Made by a program: the position numbers and the translations under genes. 64,000 nt of DNA from CAWGXG01 sp963826505 (GTDB lineage: Bacteria > Chloroflexota > Anaerolineae > Aggregatilineales > Aggregatilineaceae), in the NCBI GenBank assembly GCA_963826505.1, contig CAWGXG010000007.1:310001-374000 (forward strand), in the 5' to 3' direction. The notes under the pieces are model-generated. The model was given only the letters and a program-made list of their open reading frames with translations, was not told where the DNA came from and did not search any database. How positions within the stretch are numbered: the stretch's first letter is position 1; every line of letters starts with the position of its first letter. Below are positions 35,993 to 45,909 of the stretch, piece after piece.

Positions 35993-37095
35993 ATGAAAGT
36001 CAAAATACTTGTGTTGGCCGCGCTGCTCGTACTGTTGAGCGGCGCGCTGATTGTCCGCGCTCAGGACGGCGGAACCTCACCCGCACTGGGTCCGATCGTG
36101 TTCGCCAGCGGCAGCTCTGACCTATATGTGATCAACCCGGACGGCAGCGGCTATGAAGCAGTTGACGAGGGAAGCCAGCGCTGGGACACCGAGCCAGTCT
36201 GGTCGCCAGATGCACAGCGCATCACCTTTGTGGGCGATTATTCGGACATATTACGTGATGAACGCCGATGGCAGCGGCGTGCGGCTCGTGTATGCGGGCA
36301 GGTGACAGCACCGATCGCCGTCCTGGTCACCGGATGGGCAGCAGATCGCGTTCAGTACCAATAACGGAGATGGCACGCAAATCTATCGTCGTCAATGTGG
36401 ACGGCTCCGGTCTGACCGCGCTCACCCCGCCCGAACTGAACGCGAACGGGCCGAAGTGGTCGCCCGACGGCAGCCAATTCGTGTTTTTGCGCAATTACTC
36501 TCGATCTACACGATGGACGCCGACGGCACGAATATGGCACTCTTGTTTGAAAACCAGCGTATTTCTGATCTCCAGCCTGGTCTGGTCGCCAGATGGAGAG
36601 CGCATCGCCTTTCATGCCTACGATAACGACCGCCGCATCTATGTGATGAACGCGGATGGCAGTGATCTGAAATATGTGACTGAGGGTCCGGAGGATGACG
36701 TCCCGGCGTGGTCACCGGATGGCACGCAGATCGTGTTCGCGTCCGTACGCGAAGATGGCAATTTGCGGCTGTACATCATGAATGACGATGGCAGCGACAT
36801 CACCCCACTGACCGACGATTACGGGCATCATCCCAACTGGGCACCCGCGCCACAGGCTGCGGCGCCCACCGCGAGTGATTGCACGGCGACCACCTCAAGC
36901 GCGGTCAATTTGCGCAGCGGTGCTGGCACCGATTATCCCCGGACCAGCACGCTGGCGGCAGGCGCGCACGTGGCGGTCGATGGGCAGTCTACCGGCACAG
37001 ATGGTATGCGCTGGTGGCATCTGGCGACGGGCGCATGGGTGCGCTCGGATGTGGTGAGCGTGCAGGGCGCGTGTGATTCTCTGCCAGAGGGCTAG
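35993..37095 (+). pseudogene. Secreted PD40 (TolB-like) propeller with SH3 domain, frameshifted
   Basis: A signal peptide (VLAALLVLLSGALIVRAQ) is followed by PD40 repeats: YVINPDGSG, VWSPDAQRITFVGD, then in other frames VMNADGSGVRLV, WSPDGSQFVFL and YVMNADGSDL. The end has a bacterial SH3 domain (VNLRSGAGTDYPRTSTL). At least four frame changes lie between 36240 and 36580. The stretch from 36580 to the stop at 37095 is intact. It is probably an extracellular, wall-associated protein, like the larger one at 51609-54437. Confidence 0.68.
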
Positions 37096-37117
37096 CGGCG
37101 CGGCGTCTGATGCTCCT

Positions 37118-38059
37118 TTAGCCGCAACAGCCGCACTCCAGGAAACGCTCGAACCACGTGATCACGCGCCGGTTGTATTCATCTGGGCACAGCGTGAACG
37201 CCTCGCGGTGACTCGCCTCGGCCACACGCCACACGGCCGAAGGCGTATGCAGGCGTGCCGCCAGATCCGCGATTTCCTCGGCCGTGACGAATGGATCGCG
37301 ATCGCCGTGGATGAACAGCACGGGTATTTTCACGCGCTCGGCCATATCGAGCGGGTTAGCGTCGGCGAGGTGGAAGCGCGCCCGCAGTGACGCCGCCCAC
37401 AGGATACCTCCGGCGAGTCCGCGCGTCAGCGGGTCCGGCAGGCCGCGCGCGCGCAGATAGCCGACCAACAGCCCGGCCACATAGGGGTATGCCCCGTCGA
37501 CCACCGCCGCCGCGATACGCGCATCTTGCGCGGCGGCCAGCAGCGTGACGCCCGCGCCCATGCTCAGGCCGAGCACGCCCGCGCGGGTGATGCCGTGTGC
37601 ATTTTCGAGATAATCCAGCGCGCCAAACAGATCGGCCTGCTCCAGCGCGCCCAGTGTCACGAGATCGCCCTCCGAACGGCCATGCGCCCGGAAGTCGAAC
37701 ATCAGCACGTTGAATCCGGCCTGGACCAGCGGGACGGCCTGCGGCACGTCTTTGTCCAGGCTGCCGTTCTGGCCGGGACATATGATGATCGTGCAGCATT
37801 CCGATTCCGGCTTGTCGGACTGGGAGTCGCTCTGAGACTCGCACTGCGCCGGAATCCACCAGCCGCCCAGGCGCAGCCCATCCCGGCTGGGGAACGTCAC
37901 CGCCTCGCGCGCCAGCCCATAATGAGCGGGATCGTCGGGCGGGTCCGGCTCGCGGCGGCGCATCAACGGGAACGTCGCCGCGAAGGCCAGCGCGATCATC
38001 AGCAGCACCCAGAACCCGACCACCCACGTCACACCCAACAGGGTGACCACGAAACTCAT
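37118..38059 (-). CDS. Membrane-anchored alpha/beta hydrolase
   Basis: The 313-residue protein has one N-terminal membrane helix (about 5-30). The hydrolase core has the nucleophile elbow GLSMGAG, the oxyanion region CPGQNGS, the acid in FIHGDRDPFV and a late histidine in ASHREAF. It fits the serine aminopeptidase/BAAT-like hydrolases. The C-terminus is cysteine-rich (CGCCG). The start overlaps the end of the DsbA-cyclophilin gene by 4 bp, so they are co-translated. Substrate unknown. Confidence 0.83.
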   Translation of the reverse strand: MSFVVTLLGVTWVVGFWVLLMIALAFAATFPLMRRREPDPPDDPAHYGLAREAVTFPSRDGLRLGGWWIPAQCESQSDSQSDKPESECCTIIICPGQNGSLDKDVPQAVPLVQAGFNVLMFDFRAHGRSEGDLVTLGALEQADLFGALDYLENAHGITRAGVLGLSMGAGVTLLAAAQDARIAAAVVDGAYPYVAGLLVGYLRARGLPDPLTRGLAGGILWAASLRARFHLADANPLDMAERVKIPVLFIHGDRDPFVTAEEIADLAARLHTPSAVWRVAEASHREAFTLCPDEYNRRVITWFERFLECGCCG

Positions 38060-39264
38060 CGCGGCAGTTCCTCAATGCGCACCGTGATCACGCGGTCGCC
38101 CGGCGGCGGATCCGGGAAGTTCACGGGATCGTTGGTGTTGCGCGGCGTGAGAGCCTGCACCACGTCCAGCCCGGCCGTCACCTGCCCGAAGATCGTGAAC
38201 TGTCCGTCCCAATCTTCGGACGGCGTGAGCGCGTCCAATGTGATGAAAAACGCGCCGCCCGCGCTGTCCGGCACGCCGTCAGGCTGGGCCAGCGCCACAC
38301 GGCCCGGCTGGTCAAAGCGCAGACCGTTGGCGTGCTCGTCGGGCAGCGTGTAGCCGGGCGTGCCGCGCCCGGTGTTGCTCGGATCGCCGGTCTGGGCGAT
38401 GAAATCGGGGATCACATAGAAAAAGGTGACGTCGTCATACCAGCCCTGCTGCGCCAGGAACACGAAACTGTTCACCGCCCAGGGCGCGGCGTCCGGGTAC
38501 AGGTCGATCATGATATCGCCTTTTTCCGTGACGATGGTCGCGCGGTAGGTGGTGGTATCCGGCGTGAGGGCGTAGGGCGGCGGCGCGTCAAACTGGCGCT
38601 TGGCTAGCAGTGCCAGCCGCGCGGCTTCGTCGAACCCGAAGAAATCGTCGCGCCCGCTGAACGGCACCCCGTTGAACAGCAAAAACGGCACGCCCACCAC
38701 ACCTAACGCGGCGGCGTCACGCTGGGCGGCTTCGATCACGCCTGCGTAAGTCCCGGCGTCCAATTCCGCATCGAAGCGCGCCACGTCCAGATCGAGCACG
38801 CCCGCATACTCGCGCAGCGCGGCGCGGAATTCGTCCGGCGACAGATCGATCCAGTCGTCCAGGTGAGCGAACAGCTCGTCGTGCATATCCCAGAAACGGC
38901 CCTGTGCGGCGGCGGCTTCGGCGGCCTGGAGCGCCAGCGCCGCTTTGTCATGGCTGCGTGTGTCGGGAAAGTAGCGCCAGACCAGGCGGATGTCGTCGGG
39001 ATAGGTGGCGCGCACCGTCTCCACGTCGCGGGCGTAACGCGCGCAGATCGCGCACTGGAAATCGCCGTACATGATGATCGTCAGCGTGGCGTCTTCCGGG
39101 CCGAGCGCGTAACCTTCCAGCGGCGCAATGTCGGGCGTAGGTGTGAAGTCCTGCGCTTGCGCGCGCGGTGCGACCAGCCCGATCGCGATCGTTGCGGCCG
39201 CAAGCAGTAGCGTCACGGCCAGCGTCAACAGCCGCCGGGCGTACGTCGTTGAGGTTCCGGTCAT
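38056..39264 (-). CDS. DsbA-like thioredoxin fused to cyclophilin peptidyl-prolyl isomerase
   Basis: The 402-residue protein has an export signal (about 9-38). A DsbA-like domain follows with the active site C71-A-I-C74 in GDFQCAICARY and the cis-proline loop GVPFLLFNG. From about residue 245 a cyclophilin domain follows: GDIMIDLYPDAAPWAVNSFV, FYVIPDFIAQTGD, GAFFITLDA and FTIFGQV. One exported chain could thus form disulfides and isomerise prolines. Both parts look complete. It lies between phosphofructokinase and the hydrolase with almost no spacing. Confidence 0.87.
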   Translation of the reverse strand: MTGTSTTYARRLLTLAVTLLLAAATIAIGLVAPRAQAQDFTPTPDIAPLEGYALGPEDATLTIIMYGDFQCAICARYARDVETVRATYPDDIRLVWRYFPDTRSHDKAALALQAAEAAAAQGRFWDMHDELFAHLDDWIDLSPDEFRAALREYAGVLDLDVARFDAELDAGTYAGVIEAAQRDAAALGVVGVPFLLFNGVPFSGRDDFFGFDEAARLALLAKRQFDAPPPYALTPDTTTYRATIVTEKGDIMIDLYPDAAPWAVNSFVFLAQQGWYDDVTFFYVIPDFIAQTGDPSNTGRGTPGYTLPDEHANGLRFDQPGRVALAQPDGVPDSAGGAFFITLDALTPSEDWDGQFTIFGQVTAGLDVVQALTPRNTNDPVNFPDPPPGDRVITVRIEELPR

Positions 39265-39267
39265 CGT

Positions 39268-40398
39268 CTAATCTCCTAACGCAGTGCCGATGTGACGCGC
39301 GCTCTCGATCCAGGCATGGTCGAGCGGGACGGTTTTGCGACTGTTCGCCACGTCCTTCAGCGGGACAGGCTCCGCGCTGTCACCGCGCGCCGCGACCATG
39401 ATGCCGCTGGCTCCCTGCTGGATCAGATCGGCGCAGGCAGTGCCCAGCCGCGTCGCCAGCAGACGATCCGCCGCCGAAGGCGCACCGCCCCGCTGCAAGT
39501 GACCCAGGATCGTCAGGCGCAACTCCAGCCGCGTGAGTTCTTCCAACTGCCGGGTGAGGCGCATGGTGCTGTCGACGCGCGCCGCTTCCAGCTCGGTCAC
39601 ACGGGCTTCTGCCGCCAGAATTTTGTCTTGCTTGCCGTCCTTTTTGGCCTTCTTGACTTTGTGATACGCCGCTTGCAGCACCTTGTAATCCTCTTTGGAC
39701 ATCGCGCCTTCGGACACGGCCACGATGCTGAACGCCTTCCCGCTGCGGTAGCGTTCGAGGATCGACTCGGCAACCTTCTGGATGTCGTAAGGGATTTCGG
39801 GGATCAGGATCACGTCGGCACCCCCGGCAATGCCCGCGCCCAGCGCCAGCCAGCCCGCGTTGTGCCCCATGATCTCCACCACGATGATGCGGTGATGGCT
39901 GTGGGCCGTGCTGTGCAGGCGGTCGATCGCTTCGGTGGCGATGCCCAGTGCCGTGTCAAAGCCGAAGGTGACATCGGTCAGCGCCACGTCGTTATCAATC
40001 GTCTTGGGCAGCGTGATGATGTTGAGTCCTTTTTCCAGCAGGCGATAGGCGTTTTTCTGCGTGCCGCCGCCGCCCAGACAGACCAGCGCGTCCAGGTTGT
40101 GCTTCTGGTAATTGGCGATGACCACGTCGGTCATGTCCATTTCGACACCGCCCATCATCATACGGTGCGGCTTTTCCCGGCTGGTACCGAGCAGCGTGCC
40201 GCCGACGGTCAGAATACCCGACAGCGCCGCACCATCCAGCCGGATGATCCGGTTTTCGACCAGCCCGCGAAACCCATCACGGAAACCGATCACGTTCATG
40301 CCATACCGGCCAATAGCGGTCTTGCCCACGCCGCGAATGGCCGCGTTAAGCCCAGGGCTGTCGCCGCCCGCGGTGAGAATACCGATATGTTTCGCCAT
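39268..40398 (-). CDS. pfkA: 6-phosphofructokinase (donor specificity uncertain)
   Basis: The 376-residue protein opens IGILTAGGDSPGLNAAIRG, with PKTIDNDV as the catalytic loop and GGAPSAADRLLATRLG near the end. At E. coli PfkA positions 103-104 it has GG where DG is usual, and at 124 it has lysine, as in PPi-dependent or mixed enzymes. ATP versus pyrophosphate therefore cannot be settled here. It would use the F6P made by the proposed sulfofructose transaldolase and by general glycolysis. It probably heads the pfk-dsbA/ppi-hydrolase transcription unit. Confidence 0.9.
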   Translation of the reverse strand: MAKHIGILTAGGDSPGLNAAIRGVGKTAIGRYGMNVIGFRDGFRGLVENRIIRLDGAALSGILTVGGTLLGTSREKPHRMMMGGVEMDMTDVVIANYQKHNLDALVCLGGGGTQKNAYRLLEKGLNIITLPKTIDNDVALTDVTFGFDTALGIATEAIDRLHSTAHSHHRIIVVEIMGHNAGWLALGAGIAGGADVILIPEIPYDIQKVAESILERYRSGKAFSIVAVSEGAMSKEDYKVLQAAYHKVKKAKKDGKQDKILAAEARVTELEAARVDSTMRLTRQLEELTRLELRLTILGHLQRGGAPSAADRLLATRLGTACADLIQQGASGIMVAARGDSAEPVPLKDVANSRKTVPLDHAWIESARHIGTALGD

Positions 40399-40446
40399 GA
40401 GTGTTTCCCTTCAGCTCTAGTCGGACAGATCACTACACGCGCGCGA

Positions 40447-40920
40447 TCACGATCCGGGCCAGACCGCCAGCAGGGCGTCCGCCTGGTCCAGCGAAGGACC
40501 GGCAGCCAGCGCGCTGGCCCGGCCCTGGCGCGCCACCTCTAAGGGCACCACAGGACTCTCGTCGGCGCATTCGATGTCCCATAGCGCCGCCGCGTCCTGC
40601 ACGCTGCGTCGCGCCTCGTCCAGCAGGGTGACGACAGTCGCGGCGGTTGGCACGGCGGACCGTTCCCCCGTCGTAAGCGCAAACGCGGCCGGCACGATGA
40701 TCGCGTCCTGGCACGAAACGGTGTCCCCGTCGATCACTCGGGTCCACAGGTCAAGCGCGGACGCCTGTGCCGTACGCATCTCTTCCAGCCGGGCAGTGAG
40801 ATCGGCGCGCAGCGCGCTGGCCGAGCGATCCGTGTCGCGGCTGAAAATTCCGCACCCCGCCAACACGAGCGCCACACTCGCCACCGCGATCCACCGCACT
40901 CCCCGCACCCACGCAGCCAC
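40447..40920 (-). CDS. Predicted lipoprotein of unknown function
   Basis: The 157-residue protein has a lipoprotein signal ending in LVLAGC, so it should be tethered to the outer face of the membrane. The rest is helical, with two cysteines (VSCQDA, IECADE) that could pair. I recognise no family. It lies 48 bp upstream of pfkA on the same strand and diverges from the glycan cluster. Confidence 0.65.
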   Translation of the reverse strand: MAAWVRGVRWIAVASVALVLAGCGIFSRDTDRSASALRADLTARLEEMRTAQASALDLWTRVIDGDTVSCQDAIIVPAAFALTTGERSAVPTAATVVTLLDEARRSVQDAAALWDIECADESPVVPLEVARQGRASALAAGPSLDQADALLAVWPGS

Positions 40921-41048
40921 CCTATGCCCTCTCGCCGCTCGGCCACCGTCGCCTGTATGATGGTGTCATTTTATGCCGGGTCACGGTACAATGCGAACCG
41001 CTGGGGCGGGGTCGCCCGTTGAGCCGCTTAAGAAGGATACTGTCTGGT

Positions 41049-42290
41049 ATGACCGTTCGCCGCTGGCTGAGCCTGATCGTGTTGGCGACTGTGCTCGGAC
41101 GCGTTGGCTTCATCCTTGCGTTCAATCACACGCTGTCGCTGCAAACGTCTGGCTATGACACCTACGCGGTGCACGTCATGGACGGGCGCGGCTATACCCG
41201 TTTCGACGACCGGAGCGGCAACTCCGACCTGCCGCCGCTGTACCCGTTCTTTCTGGTAGGTGTGTATAGCATCTTGGGCCGCGATCCGATCGCGGTGGCG
41301 GTCGCGCAGATCGGGCTGGACGTACTGGTCGTGCTGCTGCTGTTCTGGATCGGGCGGCGCGTGGCGGGGGACGCGGTCGGGCTGTGGGCGGCAGCGCTGT
41401 ATGGGCTGTATCCCTATTTGCTCTATCAAAATCTCACGCTCAACGACACGGGCCTGTTCATCCTGACGCTGACCGCCGGGATCGCCGCCGCGTACCGCGC
41501 GCGCGACACGGGCAGTTGGCGCTGGGCCGCCGTGCTGGGGATCAGTTTCGGGCTGGGGGCGCTGACCAAAACGCTGATCGTGCTGGTCCTGCCGCCGATC
41601 GCACTGTGGTGGTGGGCGCGCATTGGGCTGCGGCGCGCGGTAGTGTTGAGCGCCGTCAGCGGCGTGGCGTTGATCGCGGTGATCGCGCCCTGGGCCATCC
41701 GCAACACGCGCTTGCAGGGATCGTTCGTGCTGGTCAGCACCAACGGCGGCAGCAACCTGTATCAGGGCAATAATCCGTGTGTGGCCGATTATCTGGCACG
41801 CGGCTGGGACGCGCAGTGGGTGAACTGCCTGAAGCCGATCCCGGCGGGTCTGAGCGAAACCGAAGCCGATCATTGGTCGCGCGAGCAGGCGATTGACTAT
41901 CTGCGCGACAATCCCGGCCAGTGGCCGCGCCTGCTGTGGATCAAACTGCGCGTGCTGTGGAGTCCGGCCATCATGCCCTACGATGTACCGCCGGATGCCG
42001 TCATGCAGGACGACGCGGTCTTGCAGTTCAACACGACGGCCTTTCAGGTGGCGCGCGTGGTACATGTGCTGTATTTTGGACCGCTGCTGCTGTTGGGCGC
42101 GGCGGGATTGGTGTTGGGCTGGCGCGCCCGGCGGGAGATCGGGCCACTGGTGGCGGTGCTGAGTGCGATCACGGTCGCATACCTGATCTTCCACCCGTCC
42201 ACGCGCTACCGCGCGCCCGCCGATCCGTTTGTCTTTGTGCTGGCCGCCATCAGTCTGACGCGGCTGGTGAGACGAGTACGCAACGCATGA
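41049..42290 (+). CDS. GT39/ArnT-like membrane glycosyltransferase
   Basis: The 413-residue polytopic protein has about ten membrane helices. An acidic N-terminal loop (GYDTYAVHVMDGRGY) resembles the catalytic region of polyprenol-phosphate-sugar-dependent GT-C enzymes. A conserved family-like LPPLYPF follows. It probably transfers a sugar or aminosugar from a lipid carrier on the outer membrane face. I chose ATG 41049 (AGAAGGA upstream) over TTG 41019. Its TGA overlaps the next ATG. Confidence 0.78.
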   Translation: MTVRRWLSLIVLATVLGRVGFILAFNHTLSLQTSGYDTYAVHVMDGRGYTRFDDRSGNSDLPPLYPFFLVGVYSILGRDPIAVAVAQIGLDVLVVLLLFWIGRRVAGDAVGLWAAALYGLYPYLLYQNLTLNDTGLFILTLTAGIAAAYRARDTGSWRWAAVLGISFGLGALTKTLIVLVLPPIALWWWARIGLRRAVVLSAVSGVALIAVIAPWAIRNTRLQGSFVLVSTNGGSNLYQGNNPCVADYLARGWDAQWVNCLKPIPAGLSETEADHWSREQAIDYLRDNPGQWPRLLWIKLRVLWSPAIMPYDVPPDAVMQDDAVLQFNTTAFQVARVVHVLYFGPLLLLGAAGLVLGWRARREIGPLVAVLSAITVAYLIFHPSTRYRAPADPFVFVLAAISLTRLVRRVRNA

Positions 42291-43492
42291 ACATTCTGCA
42301 CGTCATTCCCTACTATGCGCCCGCGTGGAGCTATGGCGGATCGGTGCGCGCCGCGACCGACATCACGCGCGCACTGGCCGCTGATGGGCACAGCATTTTC
42401 GTGCTGACCACCGACACACTGACCGCGCGCGAGCGCATCCCCGCCCGGCAGGAAGCGCTCAACGGCGTGCATATCGTGCGTGTGCCCAATCTGAGCAACA
42501 CCCTGCGCGGAAAACTCAACCTGTCCACGCCCGCGGGGATGGGACGCACCGCCCGCCGCTTGATCGCGCAGCACGCCATCGAGCTGGTGCACCTGCACGA
42601 ACTGCGCACCGTCGAAAATCTGCTGGTCGTCCCGGCGGCGGTGAGCTCGGGCGTGCCGGTGGTGCTGTCACCGCACGGCACGCTGCCCTACGACACCGGG
42701 CGAGCCACCGTCAAGCGCACCTGGGATCGTGTGACCGGTGGGCGTTTGCTGAGTCACATCGACCGCGTGATCGCCCTGACCGCGACTGAAGGCGCGCAAG
42801 CCGGTGCTCTGTGGCGGGCGTACGATATCCCGCTGTCATTCAGCACCGTGCCGAACGGCGTGCACCTGGACGAGTTCACCGCGCTGCCTTCGGGGGCGGC
42901 CTTTCGCGCGCGCTGGGGGTTGGGTGATGGGCTGGTGGTGCTGTTCCTGGGGCGGCTGCACGAACGTAAAGGGTTGCAGTTCCTGATTCCGGCCTTTGCC
43001 CGCGCCAGCGAGCATTTCCCCACCGCGCGGCTGGTGATCGCCGGGCCGGATGAGGGCATGTTAGCCCGCCTGGAAGAGCAGGTCCACACGCACCATGTGG
43101 GCGAGCGCGTGGTCTTCACCGGCCTGCTGACCGGGCAGGACAAGCGCGAAGCGCTGGCCGCGGCGGACCTGTTCGCGCTGCCCGCCGACGGCGAAGGTTT
43201 TTCGATGGCCGTGTTAGAGGCGCTGGCCTGCGGGTTACCGGCGCTGCTGACGCCCGGCTGCAACTTCCCCGAGGTGAGCAAAGCCGGAGCGGGCGTGGTG
43301 GTGCAGCGCAGTGTCGATGCGCTGGCCGGGGCGCTGGCCGATCTGCTGCACGACGATGCGCGCCGCGCCGCCATGAGCCGCGCCGCCCGCACCTTGATCC
43401 GCGAGCATTACACGTGGTCGCAGATCGTCACGCGCCTGGAAGATGTCTATTGGCAGGTCCTGACTGACCAGCGCCGGAAAGGCGCGCAGTGA
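42287..43492 (+). CDS. GT4-family glycosyltransferase
   Basis: The 401-residue protein is a GT-B enzyme. The N-terminal domain has HVIPYYAPAWSYGG. The C-terminal domain has VPNGVHLDEF, FLGRLHERKGLQFLI and ADLFALPADGEGFSMAVLEALACG, with the E-x7-E nucleotide-sugar motif. Cytoplasmic, likely building a surface glycan. Start and stop overlap its neighbours by 4 and 1 bp, so the run is translationally coupled. Confidence 0.9.
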   Translation: MNILHVIPYYAPAWSYGGSVRAATDITRALAADGHSIFVLTTDTLTARERIPARQEALNGVHIVRVPNLSNTLRGKLNLSTPAGMGRTARRLIAQHAIELVHLHELRTVENLLVVPAAVSSGVPVVLSPHGTLPYDTGRATVKRTWDRVTGGRLLSHIDRVIALTATEGAQAGALWRAYDIPLSFSTVPNGVHLDEFTALPSGAAFRARWGLGDGLVVLFLGRLHERKGLQFLIPAFARASEHFPTARLVIAGPDEGMLARLEEQVHTHHVGERVVFTGLLTGQDKREALAAADLFALPADGEGFSMAVLEALACGLPALLTPGCNFPEVSKAGAGVVVQRSVDALAGALADLLHDDARRAAMSRAARTLIREHYTWSQIVTRLEDVYWQVLTDQRRKGAQ

Positions 43493-45069
43493 TGGGCTTT
43501 GAGTCCCCGCTTCCCGCGTCCGAAACGGTCGAGCCGCTCTCCGAGCTGTATGCCGGGCTGCCGCCCGAAACGCCCGAGTCATTCGCGGACGGCACCGCCC
43601 AGCGCGCGGCCCGCAACGCGACCGCCTTGGCGCTCTCCAACGTAGTCGCCAAGGGGATGCAGTTTGGCTGGCAGTTGGCGCTGGCGCGCTGGCTGGGCGA
43701 GGCCGGGTATGGCACGTACGGCACCATCGGCGCGCTGCTGGCGGTTGGCGCGGCCATCCCCGATTTCGGGATGGGCCTGATCGTGATCCGGGATGTGGCG
43801 AACCGCCCGCAGGACGGTGGGCGTTACCTGGGCGCGGTGCTGACGCTGCAACCGTTCCTGGCCGCGATCGGCTATGGGGTGCTGATGATCGCGGCGCTGC
43901 TGTTCGGCTATGATTCGACGCTGCGCGCGCTGCTGGCCCTGGCCGCAGTTAACCTGTTGGTGGATTCACTCGGCAATATGTGCCACACGCAGTTGTTGGC
44001 ACTGGAACGCATGGTGATCCCCGCCGCGATCGCGGTCGGCCACATCGCCGTGTTGATGACTTTGGCCGCCATCGCGCTGGCGTCGGGAGCCGGGCTGTGG
44101 GGCTTCTACATCGCCACGACCACCGCCGGGCTGCTGCGCGCCGCCGTGTACTGGATCGTGCTGTGGCGAATAGGCGTGCGGCCTTCTCTGCCGATGGATC
44201 GCACCGTCGCGCGCAGTCTGCTGGTCAACGGCGCGCCGATTGCGGTGACGTCCTTCCTCGCGCTGGCTTATCAGCACGCCGACAAACTGCTGACCACCGC
44301 GCTGATCGGCAAAGAAGGCACCGGCCAGTTGACGGCGGGCTTCGTGATCGTGTTCGGCGTGATCGAGCTGCTCAGCACGACGGTGTTGGTCGCCACCTAC
44401 CCGGTGCTGTCGCGGGCGTTCGGGACCGGGCTGCATGCGCTGTTCGAGTTCATGCTCGAAAAGCTGGCATTTTTCACATTGGTGGTCAGCGTGCCGATCG
44501 CGATCTATATTTCCCTGCTGGCCGGGCCGCTCTCCGCCTTGGTCTTTGGCGCGGGCTACACGCGCACCGCCGATGTGCTTAAGCTGCTGATCTGGTACGC
44601 AGTCGTCTCGATGGTGGCTAACATTTTCGGGTTGGCGCTGACCGTGCAAAACCGCCAGCGCCGCCTGCTGGTGATCCGATCGATCGGGCTGGCCTTCAAC
44701 GTGGCGCTGCTGCTGGTGATGCTGCCCACCTGGGGTGTACCCGGCGCAGCGGCGGCCAGCCTGATTGCGGAGTCCGTGATCCTGGTGGTGCTGGTGCGCT
44801 CGTTCGTTTTCCCGGCGGATTGGTGGCAGCGCATGGTCAGCCACATCTGGCGGTTGGGGCTGGTGGCGCTGGTGCTGGTCGGGATCGTGTTGGCGCTGCG
44901 CGCGCTGCACCCCGTACTGGCGGCGGTGATCGGGCTGCCGGTTTACGCAGCGCTGGTACTGCTGAGTGGGGCCATCGCCCGCGACGATTGGGACCTGATT
45001 TACCGCATGGCGACGTCCATGCCCGGCGGGGCGGTCATCGGGCGCTATTGGAAGCGGGCGCTGACGTAA
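43492..45069 (+). CDS. Wzx-like polysaccharide flippase (MATE/MVF superfamily)
   Basis: The 525-residue protein has about twelve to fourteen membrane helices after a hydrophilic N-terminus (about 1-35). FGWQLALARWLGEAGYGTYG resembles the first helix pair of RfbX/Wzx flippases. It would move a lipid-linked oligosaccharide across the membrane. It sits between the glycosyltransferase, by a one-base overlap, and a methyltransferase. Confidence 0.85.
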   Translation: MGFESPLPASETVEPLSELYAGLPPETPESFADGTAQRAARNATALALSNVVAKGMQFGWQLALARWLGEAGYGTYGTIGALLAVGAAIPDFGMGLIVIRDVANRPQDGGRYLGAVLTLQPFLAAIGYGVLMIAALLFGYDSTLRALLALAAVNLLVDSLGNMCHTQLLALERMVIPAAIAVGHIAVLMTLAAIALASGAGLWGFYIATTTAGLLRAAVYWIVLWRIGVRPSLPMDRTVARSLLVNGAPIAVTSFLALAYQHADKLLTTALIGKEGTGQLTAGFVIVFGVIELLSTTVLVATYPVLSRAFGTGLHALFEFMLEKLAFFTLVVSVPIAIYISLLAGPLSALVFGAGYTRTADVLKLLIWYAVVSMVANIFGLALTVQNRQRRLLVIRSIGLAFNVALLLVMLPTWGVPGAAAASLIAESVILVVLVRSFVFPADWWQRMVSHIWRLGLVALVLVGIVLALRALHPVLAAVIGLPVYAALVLLSGAIARDDWDLIYRMATSMPGGAVIGRYWKRALT

Positions 45070-45135
45070 TGCGCCGCGCAGTTTGGTGATAACTTCGGCT
45101 TGCGAGCCGGTCGTGTAGAAAGGACAGCAACGCCC

Positions 45136-45900
45136 ATGAGCGAAATGTACGACAGCACACGCCAGGCGTGGGAAGATATTTGGGACGATGCCTCAATCGC
45201 GGTCGAGCTGGAAGTTATCGACTCGCAGCGCGCCCAGGAAACCATGAACGCCTATTTACCCTATCTGTCCAAAGCGGGCACGCTGCTCGAAGCGGGCTGC
45301 GGGTTGGGCGCGGTCCTGATCAAGCTCAAAAGCCTGGGCTACACGGCGATCGGGCTGGACTACGCGGAAAACGCACTGCACGCCGTGCGCGCCCACGATC
45401 CCACCCTGCGCCTGCAAACCGGCGACGTCCACGCGCTGCCCTATAGCTCAAACTCGCTGGACGGGTATCTGTCGTTCGGCGTGCTGGAACACTTCGAGCA
45501 CGGCGTGGAGCCCGCCCTGCGCGAAGCATTCCGCGTGCTGGCGCCGGGCGGCGTGCTGGTACTGACGATTCCCTATCCCAACGTCATCTTCCGGCTGGTA
45601 CGGCTCAAACGGCGACTGAAGGGCCAGTCCCCACTGACCGATCCGGAATTTTTCGAGAGCGCGTATACCCAACATCAACTAAAGACAGCGGTCGAAAAGG
45701 TGGGCTTCGAGGTGGCACTGGTCAAGCCAACCGCGCACAGCTTCACCTTGTGGGGGCTGGGCGGCCCGTTCCGCGCGGAGGGCTATTACCGATCGTCAGC
45801 GCTGGGCTACTGGCTGGGTGGCGTAGTACGGCGCGTGCTGCCCTGGCCGTTCTGCTTCATGACGCTGATCGTCGCGCGCAAGCCAGACCGCAAAGGGTAA
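45136..45900 (+). CDS. SAM-dependent methyltransferase, class I
   Basis: The 254-residue protein has motif I (LLEAGCGLGAVLIKL), motif II/III (GDVHALPY, GYLSFGVLEHFEHG) and VLAPGGVLVLTIPYPN. It likely methylates a sugar or lipid in the surface-glycan pathway, since it follows the flippase by 66 bp. GAAAGGA precedes the ATG. Substrate unknown. Confidence 0.87.
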   Translation: MSEMYDSTRQAWEDIWDDASIAVELEVIDSQRAQETMNAYLPYLSKAGTLLEAGCGLGAVLIKLKSLGYTAIGLDYAENALHAVRAHDPTLRLQTGDVHALPYSSNSLDGYLSFGVLEHFEHGVEPALREAFRVLAPGGVLVLTIPYPNVIFRLVRLKRRLKGQSPLTDPEFFESAYTQHQLKTAVEKVGFEVALVKPTAHSFTLWGLGGPFRAEGYYRSSALGYWLGGVVRRVLPWPFCFMTLIVARKPDRKG

Positions 45901-45909
45901 AACACGAGT

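Noticed and set aside
36240..36580. Separate small genes in the PD40-SH3 region
   Set aside because: The fragments join into one continuous PD40 repeat series when frame changes are allowed.
39292..40542. Open frame antisense to phosphofructokinase
   Set aside because: Shadow of a well-defined enzyme, with no recognisable motif.
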